Of a stretch of DNA of 64,000 nucleotides, positions 1-12,400 are shown one piece after another. The stretch is from Coptis chinensis (taxonomy: Eukaryota; Streptophyta; Magnoliopsida; Ranunculales; Ranunculaceae): NCBI GenBank assembly GCA_015680905.1, contig CM027379.1, positions 30,708,501 to 30,772,500 on the forward strand, written 5' to 3'. The notes under the pieces were generated by a model. It made no database searches and was not told the origin of the DNA. It was given only the letters and a program-made list of their open reading frames with translations. A program made the translations under genes and the position numbers. Positions within the stretch are counted from its first letter, which is position 1. Every line of letters starts with the position of its first letter.

Positions 1-1
1 G

Positions 2-172
2 ACGCAGAGATGTTTTCCCTTTCTGCATCATCTATGCTGGAGAGTGTTTCCAAGACATGTTTGCTGGAAAGGTGAAAACACAGCTTACAAGCTGATAGAG
101 AATGAGATAAACTATGACGAGTGTTATGCCACAGTGGTTATATCACAAGGGCGGTGTAATTTGAGCTGCTGA
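2..172 (+). CDS. possible 3' end of a gene convergent with LIG4 (unrecognised)
   Basis: An open frame runs from the window edge to a TGA at 170-172, encoding about 56 residues that include ENEINYDECYATVVISQGRC. The residue mix looks protein-like, and all three minus-strand frames are broken here, so LIG4 does not obviously continue through it. It could be the last exon of a gene that converges on LIG4, or a chance frame. I do not recognise the family, and most of the gene would lie outside the window. Confidence 0.2.
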   Translation, partial: TQRCFPFLHHLCWRVFPRHVCWKGENTAYKLIENEINYDECYATVVISQGRCNLSC

Positions 173-314
173 GTGGTGACAACAAGAAATAGATTCAAAG
201 GCTTATCTAAGTTACCTATTATTTAATCCCCGTCTCCGCTTCATTTCAAATAATGATCATCAGAACTGACTACTCATTTTTTTGTATTTTTGCTTGGTCA
301 GATCAAACCACTGC

Positions 315-2944
315 TTAGACCAATGATTTAATTAAGACTCTCTCCAGGTGACTGTCAAAACCAATTCAGTTGCCCACATGACTTTAAACTTGTGTGCAGA
401 GTTAGCAGTCACTTGTCAATACTACCTACTCTATATTCGTCCAAGAAAACATGCAACAGATTGAAGGGATTAATCATATCAAAGCATACTTGTTCTAACC
501 TTATTTCAGTATTTGATTCTTCCAACTCATCTAACTTCAAGCTATAAGCGTCCTCGTTCAACTTACGATCTTTCTCAAAGGAATCCTCTAACCATTGGTA
601 CTGAACAACATAAAACCTTTTGCTGTGCAATAGACGTCTATCTGAAACTGACAAGCTGCAAAAATCAGAAGCAGAAAAAGTTAACTACAATATGACCTAA
701 ATGGCTGTTTACTTCTCTAAGAAATTACATGGATGTTTACATCTATATGGGAAGTAGACTTTGTTGAGATAAATTGTCCCACATTTGGAGCTTAATTCCA
801 GCTAATCAACATATAAGTTTTTGTGGCTGCTCCACTCGTCGCCAATTACTTCCCATATAGATGTAAAATGAACTAGCACAAGCTACAGTGATAACTTTGG
901 TCATATCACGACCAGTGACATCATTAACACAGCATAACCTAAAAGCAGTAATGATCACATTATTAGGAGGCATCTGGCCATTGCTCTTTAAGTAGATAAT
1001 TATATATATATCTTCTAGACTGAACCAAAGGAATTAAGCATGCAGTTCACAATAAACAACTTTGGTGATTGTGGACATCACCAGTTCTTCAGATGAATGA
1101 TTCATAAATCGCTATTTGATTAAAAAGAATAAACAAAGATCCTTACTATGCAATATCACTTTATGAATAAAATACCTTTTGAAAAAAGTTTCTACGTCTA
1201 CATCAGACCCAGGTACTGACAAAACTACCAAATGAGTAGCATGCGCGAGCTTGTTGCTGATTTCACCACCATGCATGGACACTTCCAGCTTCATTCTCTT
1301 CAGAGCAAGCTCCAGTAAAATTTCCCAATCCGTGTTTCTTTGGATACCAATTGATTTGGATCAGCTCATCAGCATGATTGTTTTAAAAAGGAAATGTAAA
1401 TAACATGCAGAGAGTCTTACAAAGGGTGCAACAAGTGGAAGTAAATCTGGCAATCCTGAAACTGACACTTCTCTTTTGGACAGTATTTCCTTGTATAGTA
1501 ATCAATAGTTTTACAATCTTCCAATCTGTCTATGTTCTTGAGAAGCTGTAAGGAAAACATTTTTCAGCCATATATGCAGAACATATTTTTCATATTAACA
1601 TTTTTTGCCATATATAAAAGAAGAGCAAAAAAATAATAATAGAAAAATCAAATAAAATTCCTAGTCAAAATCATGAAACATATCATATCTTTAACAGTAT
1701 CTTAAGCGTACAAGTGTATCTTTGCAGCGACATTACTTGTTTAATGTCCTTTCAAGCTGCATTCACTATAGTTAAGGTTTTGCTTGTTACACGTGTATGA
1801 CCCGTGTTACCTCTGACTGGGATGACCTTATGTTTGAGAAAATTTGAGCCACTTACAGCTCCTCTCAGTATATGCTTGGTATTTTCCAAGCATGCCTCAA
1901 CTTTATAAACTATAATGGCAGTAATAATAAACTATGTCGCATGTGCAATGATGTTGGAGAAAAGGATAAGAGAATAACCGAAAAGCTACAAATCTCTAAG
2001 TATTTAATCTATTGCAACTCCTCATGCAGCAAATCTATCCATACTATTTGGTCTGCTAATCGGGTTTCTCCTCATGGTATGAAATCTTTTCTTCTGTAAG
2101 ATAAAATGCTGGTGGTTATTTTATTAGAGCGGATCTGAAATGCAGCCACAGCTGCTTTTGTACAGGTCCACAGGGGTTTACCTGGCTGATATTTAACGCT
2201 TTGCAATCTACAAACATTCTTGAATCAAACATCTAACGTTTATTTACACTTTTATACAATTCCTTGTTCACTCATTAAAAACGAAAAAAAATGTCAAAAT
2301 GCTCTACAGAGCTGCTATTCGCATAGAGAACCACACTTTTGATAGGATTTCGGAATTCTGAATCCTCGACTGTGAAAAATGAAGGATGACAACAACCAGT
2401 GTAATAAAAGCAACCACTTAAACATAATTTATGGGAAAGCTGCGCAAAGAAGCATCCTTAGCCAGGGGCGGGATCCAAGATTGGCACTCAAGGTGGGCTG
2501 CCACTACATATATACACTACTAATATTTTTTTTGGGTAAACTATATACTATTATCACTATTATTTTTTATTTTGGGGGAAAGTTGGGGTGCCCCCTCCCC
2601 CCCACCCCCTGGATCCGCCCGTCCTCAGGTAAGTTCTGCTGAAAGCATCGAAATCACATTATATGAGAGATAGACGAGTTCCAAGCAAAGGCGACCAAGG
2701 TTGGAAGTGGTTTCTTAAGTGTACTACCTTGTTATTCACTTTTTTGTCTATTCCTCCCTTTTCTCGCTCTATCATAATTTCGACCTACCCTATGTCCCTA
2801 CCAAGGTTGGAAGTGGTTTGTAGAGATGATATTAATGTTGAGTATATCATATCTACAAAAAATTATGGTTGAATTCATTTTCTAGGTGAAATTTTACCTA
2901 CGTACTTATTTTAAGTTAACTTAAGTAGATACTTTTTAGAGAAT

Positions 2945-2978
<34 letters not shown>

Positions 2979-3235
2979 GATAGGTTCCGTTTACAATACT
3001 TTTTATACAATACCCCCCACCTGACCCTTCAAGATGTTTTAAGGGCCAATTATTTGTGGATAAAATGTCCTCACTATGGATATGACCTCCACTAAAAATC
3101 GGGTCCTTTAAACATTTCTAAGTTTTCCCAAAAAAAGTTACAAAATCGATATTTCTGGATTGTTGATAAAAATTCGTTGGTTGAGAGCAATTTTTCTCAT
3201 GGTTAGGAGTTTTCAAATAAACTAAATTTTTGTGG

Positions 3236-3301
<66 letters not shown>

Positions 3302-3358
3302 ACATACATCAACAACATAAATAATATACTGAAATTGACATATACAATCCAAAAAGTG

Positions 3359-3428
<70 letters not shown>

Positions 3429-6400
3429 GGGCTGGCTACATCAACATACATAAATAATATACGAAATTGACATATACAATCCAAAAGTGGACTTACACAT
3501 TGAACTAAGGGCTGAGTTTTAGTAGAGATGACTTACCTACCATGGATAGCATCTCTACAAAAAAATCAAATCAATTGGATATCTCTAGTCGTGTCAAAAA
3601 GGTGTTTAAATTTTGGACTGTCAGATAAATTTCTAACTTGAACTCAACTTTTGGTAGGATTAGACATGGTCAAAAGAGCTAATTTTTTGTAGAGATGATC
3701 TTCATGCTATGGAGATCACATCCCCATAAAATCAGTTTTTAGTTCATTGTGTAGGTAGGTAAGATTGTGTATGTCATTTGTGTATGTCGACATAGCCAGC
3801 CCGATATATATACGCAATTAATTGCATAGACAATCCTACTTACCTATGTGATGAACTAAAAGCTGATTTTTTTCGGATGTGATCTCCATGAAAAAAATCA
3901 GCTCTTTTGAACATATCTAACCCTACCAAAAGTTGAGTTCGAGTTTGAAATTTATCTGACGGTCCAGAATTTAAACACCTTTTTCACAAGACTAGAGACA
4001 TCCAATTCAACTATTTTTTTATGGACTATCCATGGTGGGCAAGTCATCTCTACCATAAATCAGCCCCTAGTTCAATGTGCAAGTCCGCTTTTGGCATGTG
4101 TATGTTATTTCCATATGTCATATTTATATAGCTACTTAAGTTAATTTAAAATAAGTACGTAAGTAAAACTTCATCTAGAAAATGAATTTAACCCTAATTA
4201 TTTATGGATATGATATACTCATCATAAATATCATCTCTACAAAATTTTAGCTCATTTGGAAACTTCTAACATTGACAAACAATGATTGCAAAAACTCAAT
4301 TTCTAGACCGTTAAATTTCCTTTTAAAGATAACAATAATTTTTATCTATGTTAGAGGTTTCTAAATGAGCTGAAACTTTGTGGAGATGATCTTTATGGTA
4401 AGTGTTTTATAACCACCAAACATTAGATTTGAATTCATTTTCTAGGTGAAATTTTACTTACGTACTTATTTTAAATTAACTTACGTAGCTACTTTTTAGA
4501 GAAGGACTAAATAATTATTAAATGGCGAAATATTGATGGCATTCATAAATAATTTGTATGGCACTATGACCCACAAAATCAAGGTTGGTAAATATCAATT
4601 AAAATATTTCTAGGGTATTATGTGATTATTGCATTCCTAAATCAGAATCAAGCTTATTACTCAAATGTAATAATGGAAACCGATAATTGAAAAGGCATTT
4701 TGGTGGTTTTTTTTTTTGATGAGCCACTTAATATCCTTGTTGAATATCCCACGAAAACTGAACACCATCTCTTAAACTTTTGAGCATCCAACTCAAAACC
4801 AATTGTTGATGAGTGGAGACACGCCCAACTGCCCAAGAACTTGTATACTATACTGCATGGCTTTAAACATCCCATGTGGGACTGTACTAAACATCTCACA
4901 CCCCCTAACCCACACACACGTGTGGGTTAGTTGAGCCTATCAGGTGGACAACAAAGTTGGGTGATGATGAGTAAACGGGCCCTTTAGGCCAAAAACATTA
5001 GCCTGTTCTTACACAATCTTAAAACTTTGGAGCATCCAACTCAAAACCAATTGGTGATGAATTAGAGAGGCCCAAGAACGTTTATACTATACTGCAAGGC
5101 TTTAAATATCCCATGTGGGACTATACTAAACATCTCAACAACATCATTGTATATTACATTATTACCCTTCGTATGAACTGGTGGGGCAATGGGTTGATCA
5201 CATCATATTCAAATCTTTCGAAAGTTGTTGAGTGTTGAAGTCAAATATAAACCATGACATCTTGGTTTTCCATGGCTTTCTCTCTTAGGACAATGTGGAT
5301 TATGAGTATCCTCCTGTCCCACCTTTTTCTATTAAGGTAAGTGATAATAGTGCACCACCTACAATTTCTTGGCAATATAGGTTTCATCCCCCATGTTTGG
5401 AGATGCCAAAAATTTATGCAATATCCTGAAATGATTCAGTCATTTGTTGATAATAAGGACTTAACGAACCTGTTTAATGTCCATAAGATCAAGATCCCAG
5501 AAGTAGGAGTCTGAGAACTCATCAAGTTCTGATTGTAACTTGGTTTTTGAAGAATCAGCGAGGAATAAGAAATACCTTCAAGAAAAAGAGTGTTAAGGAA
5601 GGGAAAATACTTGAACAACTATAAAAACAAAGAATATACATTAAATATATTTTGGCACTAACTTTGGCTGTAAATGCAAGAGACGCTTTTGAGAGCAGCA
5701 ATCCAAGACCCACGAGTAGTGAATAATATCCCTACGGAGCTTAGCTGCCTGATATTTGATCCCTACAAAAATGTCCTCATTGTCAAGAAACTATTCTAGA
5801 TTCTAACAAAATACTGATGCTCAAAACCAAAGTAAACCATACCTTTTCTTTCTGCTGCAATACAATGTGTAACTGAGTCATTTAAATTCATTGAGAAACT
5901 CCCACCATTCTCGGCCACCATTTTGTGGAAAGAATCTAAAGAATGGTTTGGGGGCACATTGATGAAGTCTATGGAAGTTAAGGTAAGAACTGGAGGTACA
6001 TCAAAACAACCTGCTTATCTTCATGTGCCAAAACGTATTCGTAAAGAACACTATTTAAATGGAAAACCAAAACTAATTAAGTATCAACAAATTGAATTAA
6101 ATGAGACAAGCATTAGAAGACTGAAATAATAAAGGTAAAGCATCATCCTTCTATTCTTAATACAAGGTTGTTTTGCGCCACAATAGTTCGGGAATAGATA
6201 TCACTGGCCATCTGGATGACTGGGAAACCATTAATCAAGAAATAAACCTACAGAATACATCCTTTTGGTTAAGCATCCTAGACAAAGGATCTTAAAATGA
6301 TATAAGCAAACAAATGCAACTTTTTTAATCAAAAAATAAACACAAAGAAAACAAAGAAAATGGACGGTCACAACAACCTTGTTAATTAAAATTTACATGA

Positions 6401-9400
6401 AACATTCCCTATACAAGCCATGCAAGCATCGTTACCAACTTAGCAAGTCTACATACTAGACAACAAAAAGGGACAAACAAATCCAGATCAGCATCCAAGC
6501 ATATTTATCATAAACAACATTAGCTTAGTACTGAATATAACCAGCTCCAGAACAAAACCAACAAGAGTGTAGGGGTAGAGGAATTAAAGAAATAAACATC
6601 CCAGAAAATTGTCAAATAGCCAAAGGATACAAAACATCATGTTTGCAAACATGCAAGTTGCTTCCTTGACTCCAGAAACATCGGTCTTAATAAAATGAGA
6701 AGGAACAACAGAAAAGATCTTCTTATCTCCCTTTGATGATGTCTTTATTCGTTTTGGTTTATTCTCTTGAAAGTCTCCATAACCCGTTCCTCTTTGTGTG
6801 TTACCATTGCTTGAATGAACCAAGTCCACAAAAGCTGAAATATTGTAATAAAAAGACCAATGAATATTGTGAAAAGATAAAGAGGGAAACATTCTTTGTT
6901 TCAACATGCATTAATGTACAATGATCACTAGAGAAGAGGGGAGGGGGGCTGCTTAAGGATTTAGGCAAATGAAGTTGTAAATATCCACACTCACGCACAC
7001 ACACACACACAAAAAGGTTCTTACATTGCACGTCAAGGCACTCATGCCAAGGTTTGTCATATCTCACCCGATCAATACGGGGGAATCTCAAGCAATATGG
7101 GGCAGCAAATGCCTGTTAGAAAAAAACACCTATTTAGATACCAAAAAGTACACTTGAAAATACAATTAAAAATCGCAGACTCCGTATTGCATGGGTACGT
7201 GTGCGAGTATCCGATTTAGACACCGGTACGGATATTCTGACATGACATGGTCTAAAAAACAAGATTCGTGGACAAAGCTAGTATTTATTTTCTTCATTTG
7301 TTTCTAGTTAAAAAAACTATTTGACAAGAAGGTTATAGGAAACGATATGTAAAATTTTGAAATTACAGGATTTCAATTCTAATATTTAATGTTACTTTGG
7401 GTCGTATCTTATTAAGGTACATTATCCTCCACCTCTTCATCTAGAAGTGTGGTAGTCAAATCTGAGTTGTGTGTCAGTGTCGTACACACTGACGACACAG
7501 CACAAAATATGAAGTACCCATATAAAGCAGTGGTATCAGGGAAAGACAGCATATTGAACTCTGCCCTTTCTTGCAAATGTGAACTACATAGCATGAAAAT
7601 CAAATATCTCAAGTTGTTGGACTATACCTCAGACCTGATTGTTCGGATATCACTAGTGATGGAAAGTATGATTGATCTGCAACAGGGAAAAAGACAAAAC
7701 TTATTGTCAGAAAATGCAATTATCTTAGTTCGGCCTGGATGTACAAAGACAAGGTTCTGACTTTTCCGGGCTTTCAATCCAAACTTCTGGTCTCTCCTTT
7801 GAATTATTTGTTACTTCATAGAAGCTTGGTGTCCTCTTTGGGTACTCATTTTTCCTGTCAAACAAAATTTAGGGCAGTGACTATGAATATATGCGTACTG
7901 TACAGCGAGTCTATACAGAAAACTTCAAAAGGTAGATTCTCGGTTAAGAGAATCATCCCACTGTTGAGATCATCCTCAAAAGGTAAAAATGAGCCACTCG
8001 TGAAGTTTACAATCTCATAAAATATGTCCTCAAAGAAAATGTTAAAAACTTAAAATCATTCACCCTCTTTTTCCTTCTTTTTCATTTTGTATACTTTATT
8101 GAAAAGGCTAGAATGTAAGAGTAAGGCCTATTTCAAGTGCTGATTATCTAAATGATGAGGAAATTCACCTATCCTATCATACGATTTTGACAAATCTCGT
8201 TAGAAAATTATATGCATGTGGCATGTGGGACTTAAAAGACGGGAAAAAAAATTCAAAGTCAAATGAAAACACACTGTTTTCTCTGTGATTTACCTGAAAT
8301 AAGGCTTCAATTTTGTAACTAAAGCATCAAGCTCATCATCAGAAAGTCCAGTACCCACTCTACAAAATGAAATAAAGCTGAAAAAGAAGAACGTTGTTAA
8401 TCAACCATAAGGTTCACAAGTAAACTTTAAAAGAGGCTGAAAAATGAAATTCTAGTTCACCAGGCTGTAGAATTCATCACCCAAATCATACATAACCAAT
8501 AGTATTGGACTAAAGCAAGTAAGACAGCACTTGCGCGTGGATTGTTATGAATAATGTGACAAACACAAAAATTTATGCACGGTTGCAAGCAATGTTGATA
8601 CAGCAAAGTCATCAAAACTCTAATCTGGAAAAATGTGTTACACTTGGCAAAGTAAATCGTGCCTTTTTAGCAATTCTGCATTCGGTGTTAATTCAGGACA
8701 AAAATATCCTCGTTTTAGTCATTGATCAAGTTCAAATATTTGCTCAATAACCCTATTGAATAGTATATAAACAAAAAAAAATACATATTTGATTCATTAA
8801 GTACAAAATCTACGGAATGGAAAACTTGCCATACATAACATAGAATGACACTGTAGCATATCAGCATTGAGCAGTATCGCCAATACACAGACAAAAAAAT
8901 TAAGATTGTGTAATAATAATGAAACAAGCACTCAGGTCAAAGGGATGTTACTGGTCATATTCAAGAAAAATTAGGCTAGTTAGCTTCTCCAACACTTTCA
9001 ATAAGACTGTTGGCCATTTCAAAGAAGGCGAACAATCTCAAAACTGGAGAGACCAACAAGGATAGGCATCTACCAGTTTTTGGGATTTCAATCTTCATCA
9101 GGGAAGAAGATGCTGGAGGGGAATAAGGTAAATGAACTACAATCGTCGAATTGGAAGGAATCCCCTTTTTTATGACGATTTTTTCAGCCCACTTGTTCTC
9201 AGATTAACTTTGTAGCTATGTTACATGGACACACCATATTTCAAAAATAATCCGTTGGATACGTATCCACGTGTCTGTGTCGGACACACACGGATACATT
9301 TTGTATGTACTATACCCCAGTTTTTTATATTTCGCCGTGTCAGACACCTTGTATGCGTGTTGGATCAATGTATATTAGCTTCATCGCCTTTATAAGTCCT

Positions 9401-12400
9401 AGTTAATAGAATTTGCAGATTTGGTGAATCCTTTTTTACTTAACAGTGTCTCCAGTCAAGCTCAGAGTAAGGAACTAATGAGAGCCCAAAACTGCTTTTC
9501 AAGGAATTATCGAGTTTATTAAATTTACCGTCTGGGATAAATGTTAGGGACCGAACGCTCAGCAAGACCCACCAAAAATTGAGCAACCTGAAATTAATTG
9601 TAAATTTGTAAGTAGTTTTAAATTACACCATTGAAAGTAAAAAGAATTTTGAAAGAAGGAAGAAACTCGCCTCCCCACCACGACGTCCAGAGCCATAGTA
9701 TCCCCCTATCAAAATGCACTCCGCGGTAAAAGAACTTGAACAACACATTTTGGATAATTTATTATAAAAAATAACTAAAAAGAAACAAAGACCTATAATC
9801 AGAACATCCAGATCAGAACCAGCACGTATGTAATCTGGCTTCAACTTTAACCATTTTCCATTCCGATCACTAGGCTCCCACTTAGAGCCAAGGTCTTTCA
9901 AGACAATCCCTTCATCTCTGAAAGATGTGAAATAATGTTATTTGTGTGAAAGATAAATAGCAAACACTGCAAACAGGAGTACGATTATGCAACCCAAACT
10001 TACTAGTAATCGGTAAATATTACTAATTTCTTACATTTTGTGCAAGTGTGTGGTTCTTTTCTTCTCCTTCTTTTGGGGTGGTTAGGAGGGTTTCATGTTT
10101 CTGAGTATAAGCTCCATTCATCTTTGGATCAGAGTAAAACAGGTAAAATTCAGTTGCCATTCCAGTAATGAAACTGTCCTGAAATTCCTAGATCGAGACG
10201 ATGATGTCTTTTTCAGTTAATTCCCAACACGCCTTAAGCCAGCTAATCCATGTGCACTATCTCCACTAAGTCCATTCAAACTCTAAGTCCTTCACTTTTC
10301 TACCTCTTAAACATTATGAGCATCCAACTTAAAACCGATTGGTAATAAGTGGAGAGGCCCGAAAATACGTATACTATACTACAAGGCTTCACACATCCCA
10401 TACGGGACTACAACAAACATCTCAACACGCCCCCTCACTTGTGGTTTTACTTGAGCTTAACACGTGAGTGATGTGGAGTAAACGGGCCATTCGGGCCAAC
10501 AACAATAGCCTGCTCTGGTACCATCTTAAACGTGTTAGCTATGCTTCATCGACTTACTGAGCATCTTTATCCTAAGTCATTGGATTGAATTGACTTGGTG
10601 ATAAGTGGAGAGGCTCAGGAACATTTATACTATACTGCAATGTTTCACATGTCCCATGTGGGACTATAACAAACATCTCAACACTACCTTCAATTATTTT
10701 CATTTTTATTTATATTTATAGGTAAATACATATTATACAATAATGACATTGCCTAGGACTTTATTTTTAGGTTCCATTTTTTGCAATTACAAAATGCCGA
10801 TTTGTTTTTTATCTGATTGATTTTAAAAAAATAAAACAAATAAAAAAATAAATAATATAATCAGTTAATGATTTGTCTAACTAAATATATACTTCCACCG
10901 ATATATATTTGGTGCAAATCATTGTTACTTCTCCTTTCTTTACCCCCACCTCTTCTCACGTTTGACCTATGTTGCCAGGGTCGAGGGTGCGAGGCTAGGA
11001 ACTAATATACCCCTCACGCCTTGGGCCGCTTTGAGAACACTTCTCACAACAACCTGCGAAAATCTTTGACTACATAGCTTTTCTTTATTTGGGTGGTGAT
11101 CACTTTTTTGCTATATTGGTGCGTGTGTGTGTGTGTGTGTGTGCACGGGGTTTGTACCTACAACATAAAAAATGGAAACTCTTTAGACTGAATAGTATGA
11201 ACTTGAAATTTTTAAAGTCGAAACAAAGAAAAATATGGTTTGCTTTACCAATGAAAGAGGTGAGAATAAATATCTCTAACCTGTTCTCAATCGTTTCATT
11301 GAAAAACTTTTGAACCTCTTCTACATTATACGCAATAAGAGACCAGCATGGTTCCCCTGTAAATTTGTCACAAGTAAAGAGGTAATAATCAAATAACCAA
11401 CTAATAACTGACACGCAAAATATAGGTTTACTAAGATAATACTTACACTAATCCAGTAACAGACAATTCTACCGACACATCATAAAAAAGGACTAGTGGA
11501 CGTGTACATAGTTCTCAATAAGATGAATATGATTCCAAGGAAATTGATACATCATGGAAGACAGGAAGAAAAAAAATCACATCTTGAGTTTGATTTTCCA
11601 TAGATGGCATCAGGAGAAGAAAGGTTTATAAGTTTATTAACAACAGACAAGCATATTTAATATATTCAGCAACATCGCTTTTATAATGAGCTTTCATAAT
11701 CTGGAAATATCTCATGAGAGTCAGATAAAAGAAGAGAACATTTCTAATTTCTTCACCTGGAGGACGGTGAGCATTAAGACCACCATTGGGTACTAATATT
11801 TCTAATCGGCCCTTCGAAGGCTTTACAACTTTCCGAAGAAGCTCGTGACGTTCCTTTAAGCTTTGATGGATAACACTAGTATCTCCAACATAAAGAATAT
11901 CAAATGCAACATCTGACCATATCTTTGTCACGGTAAACATAATTAACTCCATTACAAATCCAAGAGTTGATTGCACAGTCAATTTGCAGAAGATAAAACT
12001 TCAGCAAATCAATCACACAGATGAAAACCAAATTACAAAGACTAAGTAGCCAATGAACTTTTGAACCACAAGGATACAGCACAACTGCATATAAGAAAAA
12101 TATAAATTAGGCTCTGGAAATAACAATATTTAAATTGTAAATGAAAAAGTTTATGGAATGGACCTGGCGGTCACTGTCAAATCCTTGTTTTGCATCCTTT
12201 GCTGTCAAAAGAAAGTAGTTCAAAGTATAGAAAGAAAATGGTTGAATATGAACCACTCATGCATATAACTTTATCAGAATCTTAAATACCTATTTCTTGG
12301 TTTGACCCAAACTCGGCAAAACGATTGGTAGATGTGTCCCAGACCAACATTTCACCATCAAGGATGCACCTGAGCATGCATCCAATCTTAGAACACTCAA

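Larger units (their letters stand above)
2815..4510. repeat. large nested fold-back (inverted repeat) element in LIG4 intron 21
   Basis: Two long arms face each other: about 3428-3795 against 3795-4110 (both carry a GTAGAGATGA-type motif and the CTAAAAGCTGATTTT block), enclosed by an outer pair near 2823-2945 and 4135-4245 (TTTTCTAGGTGAAATTTTAC and its complement). A third copy of the outer block at 4430-4506 forms another hairpin with 4135-4245. (AT)n tracts sit at the junctions. No coding capacity. Best read as overlapping fold-back or MITE-type DNA transposons; the exact termini are unclear. Confidence 0.6.

Noticed and set aside
3118..3484. Open frames encoding YIYIYI peptides on both strands
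   Set aside because: They are translations of (AT)n microsatellites.
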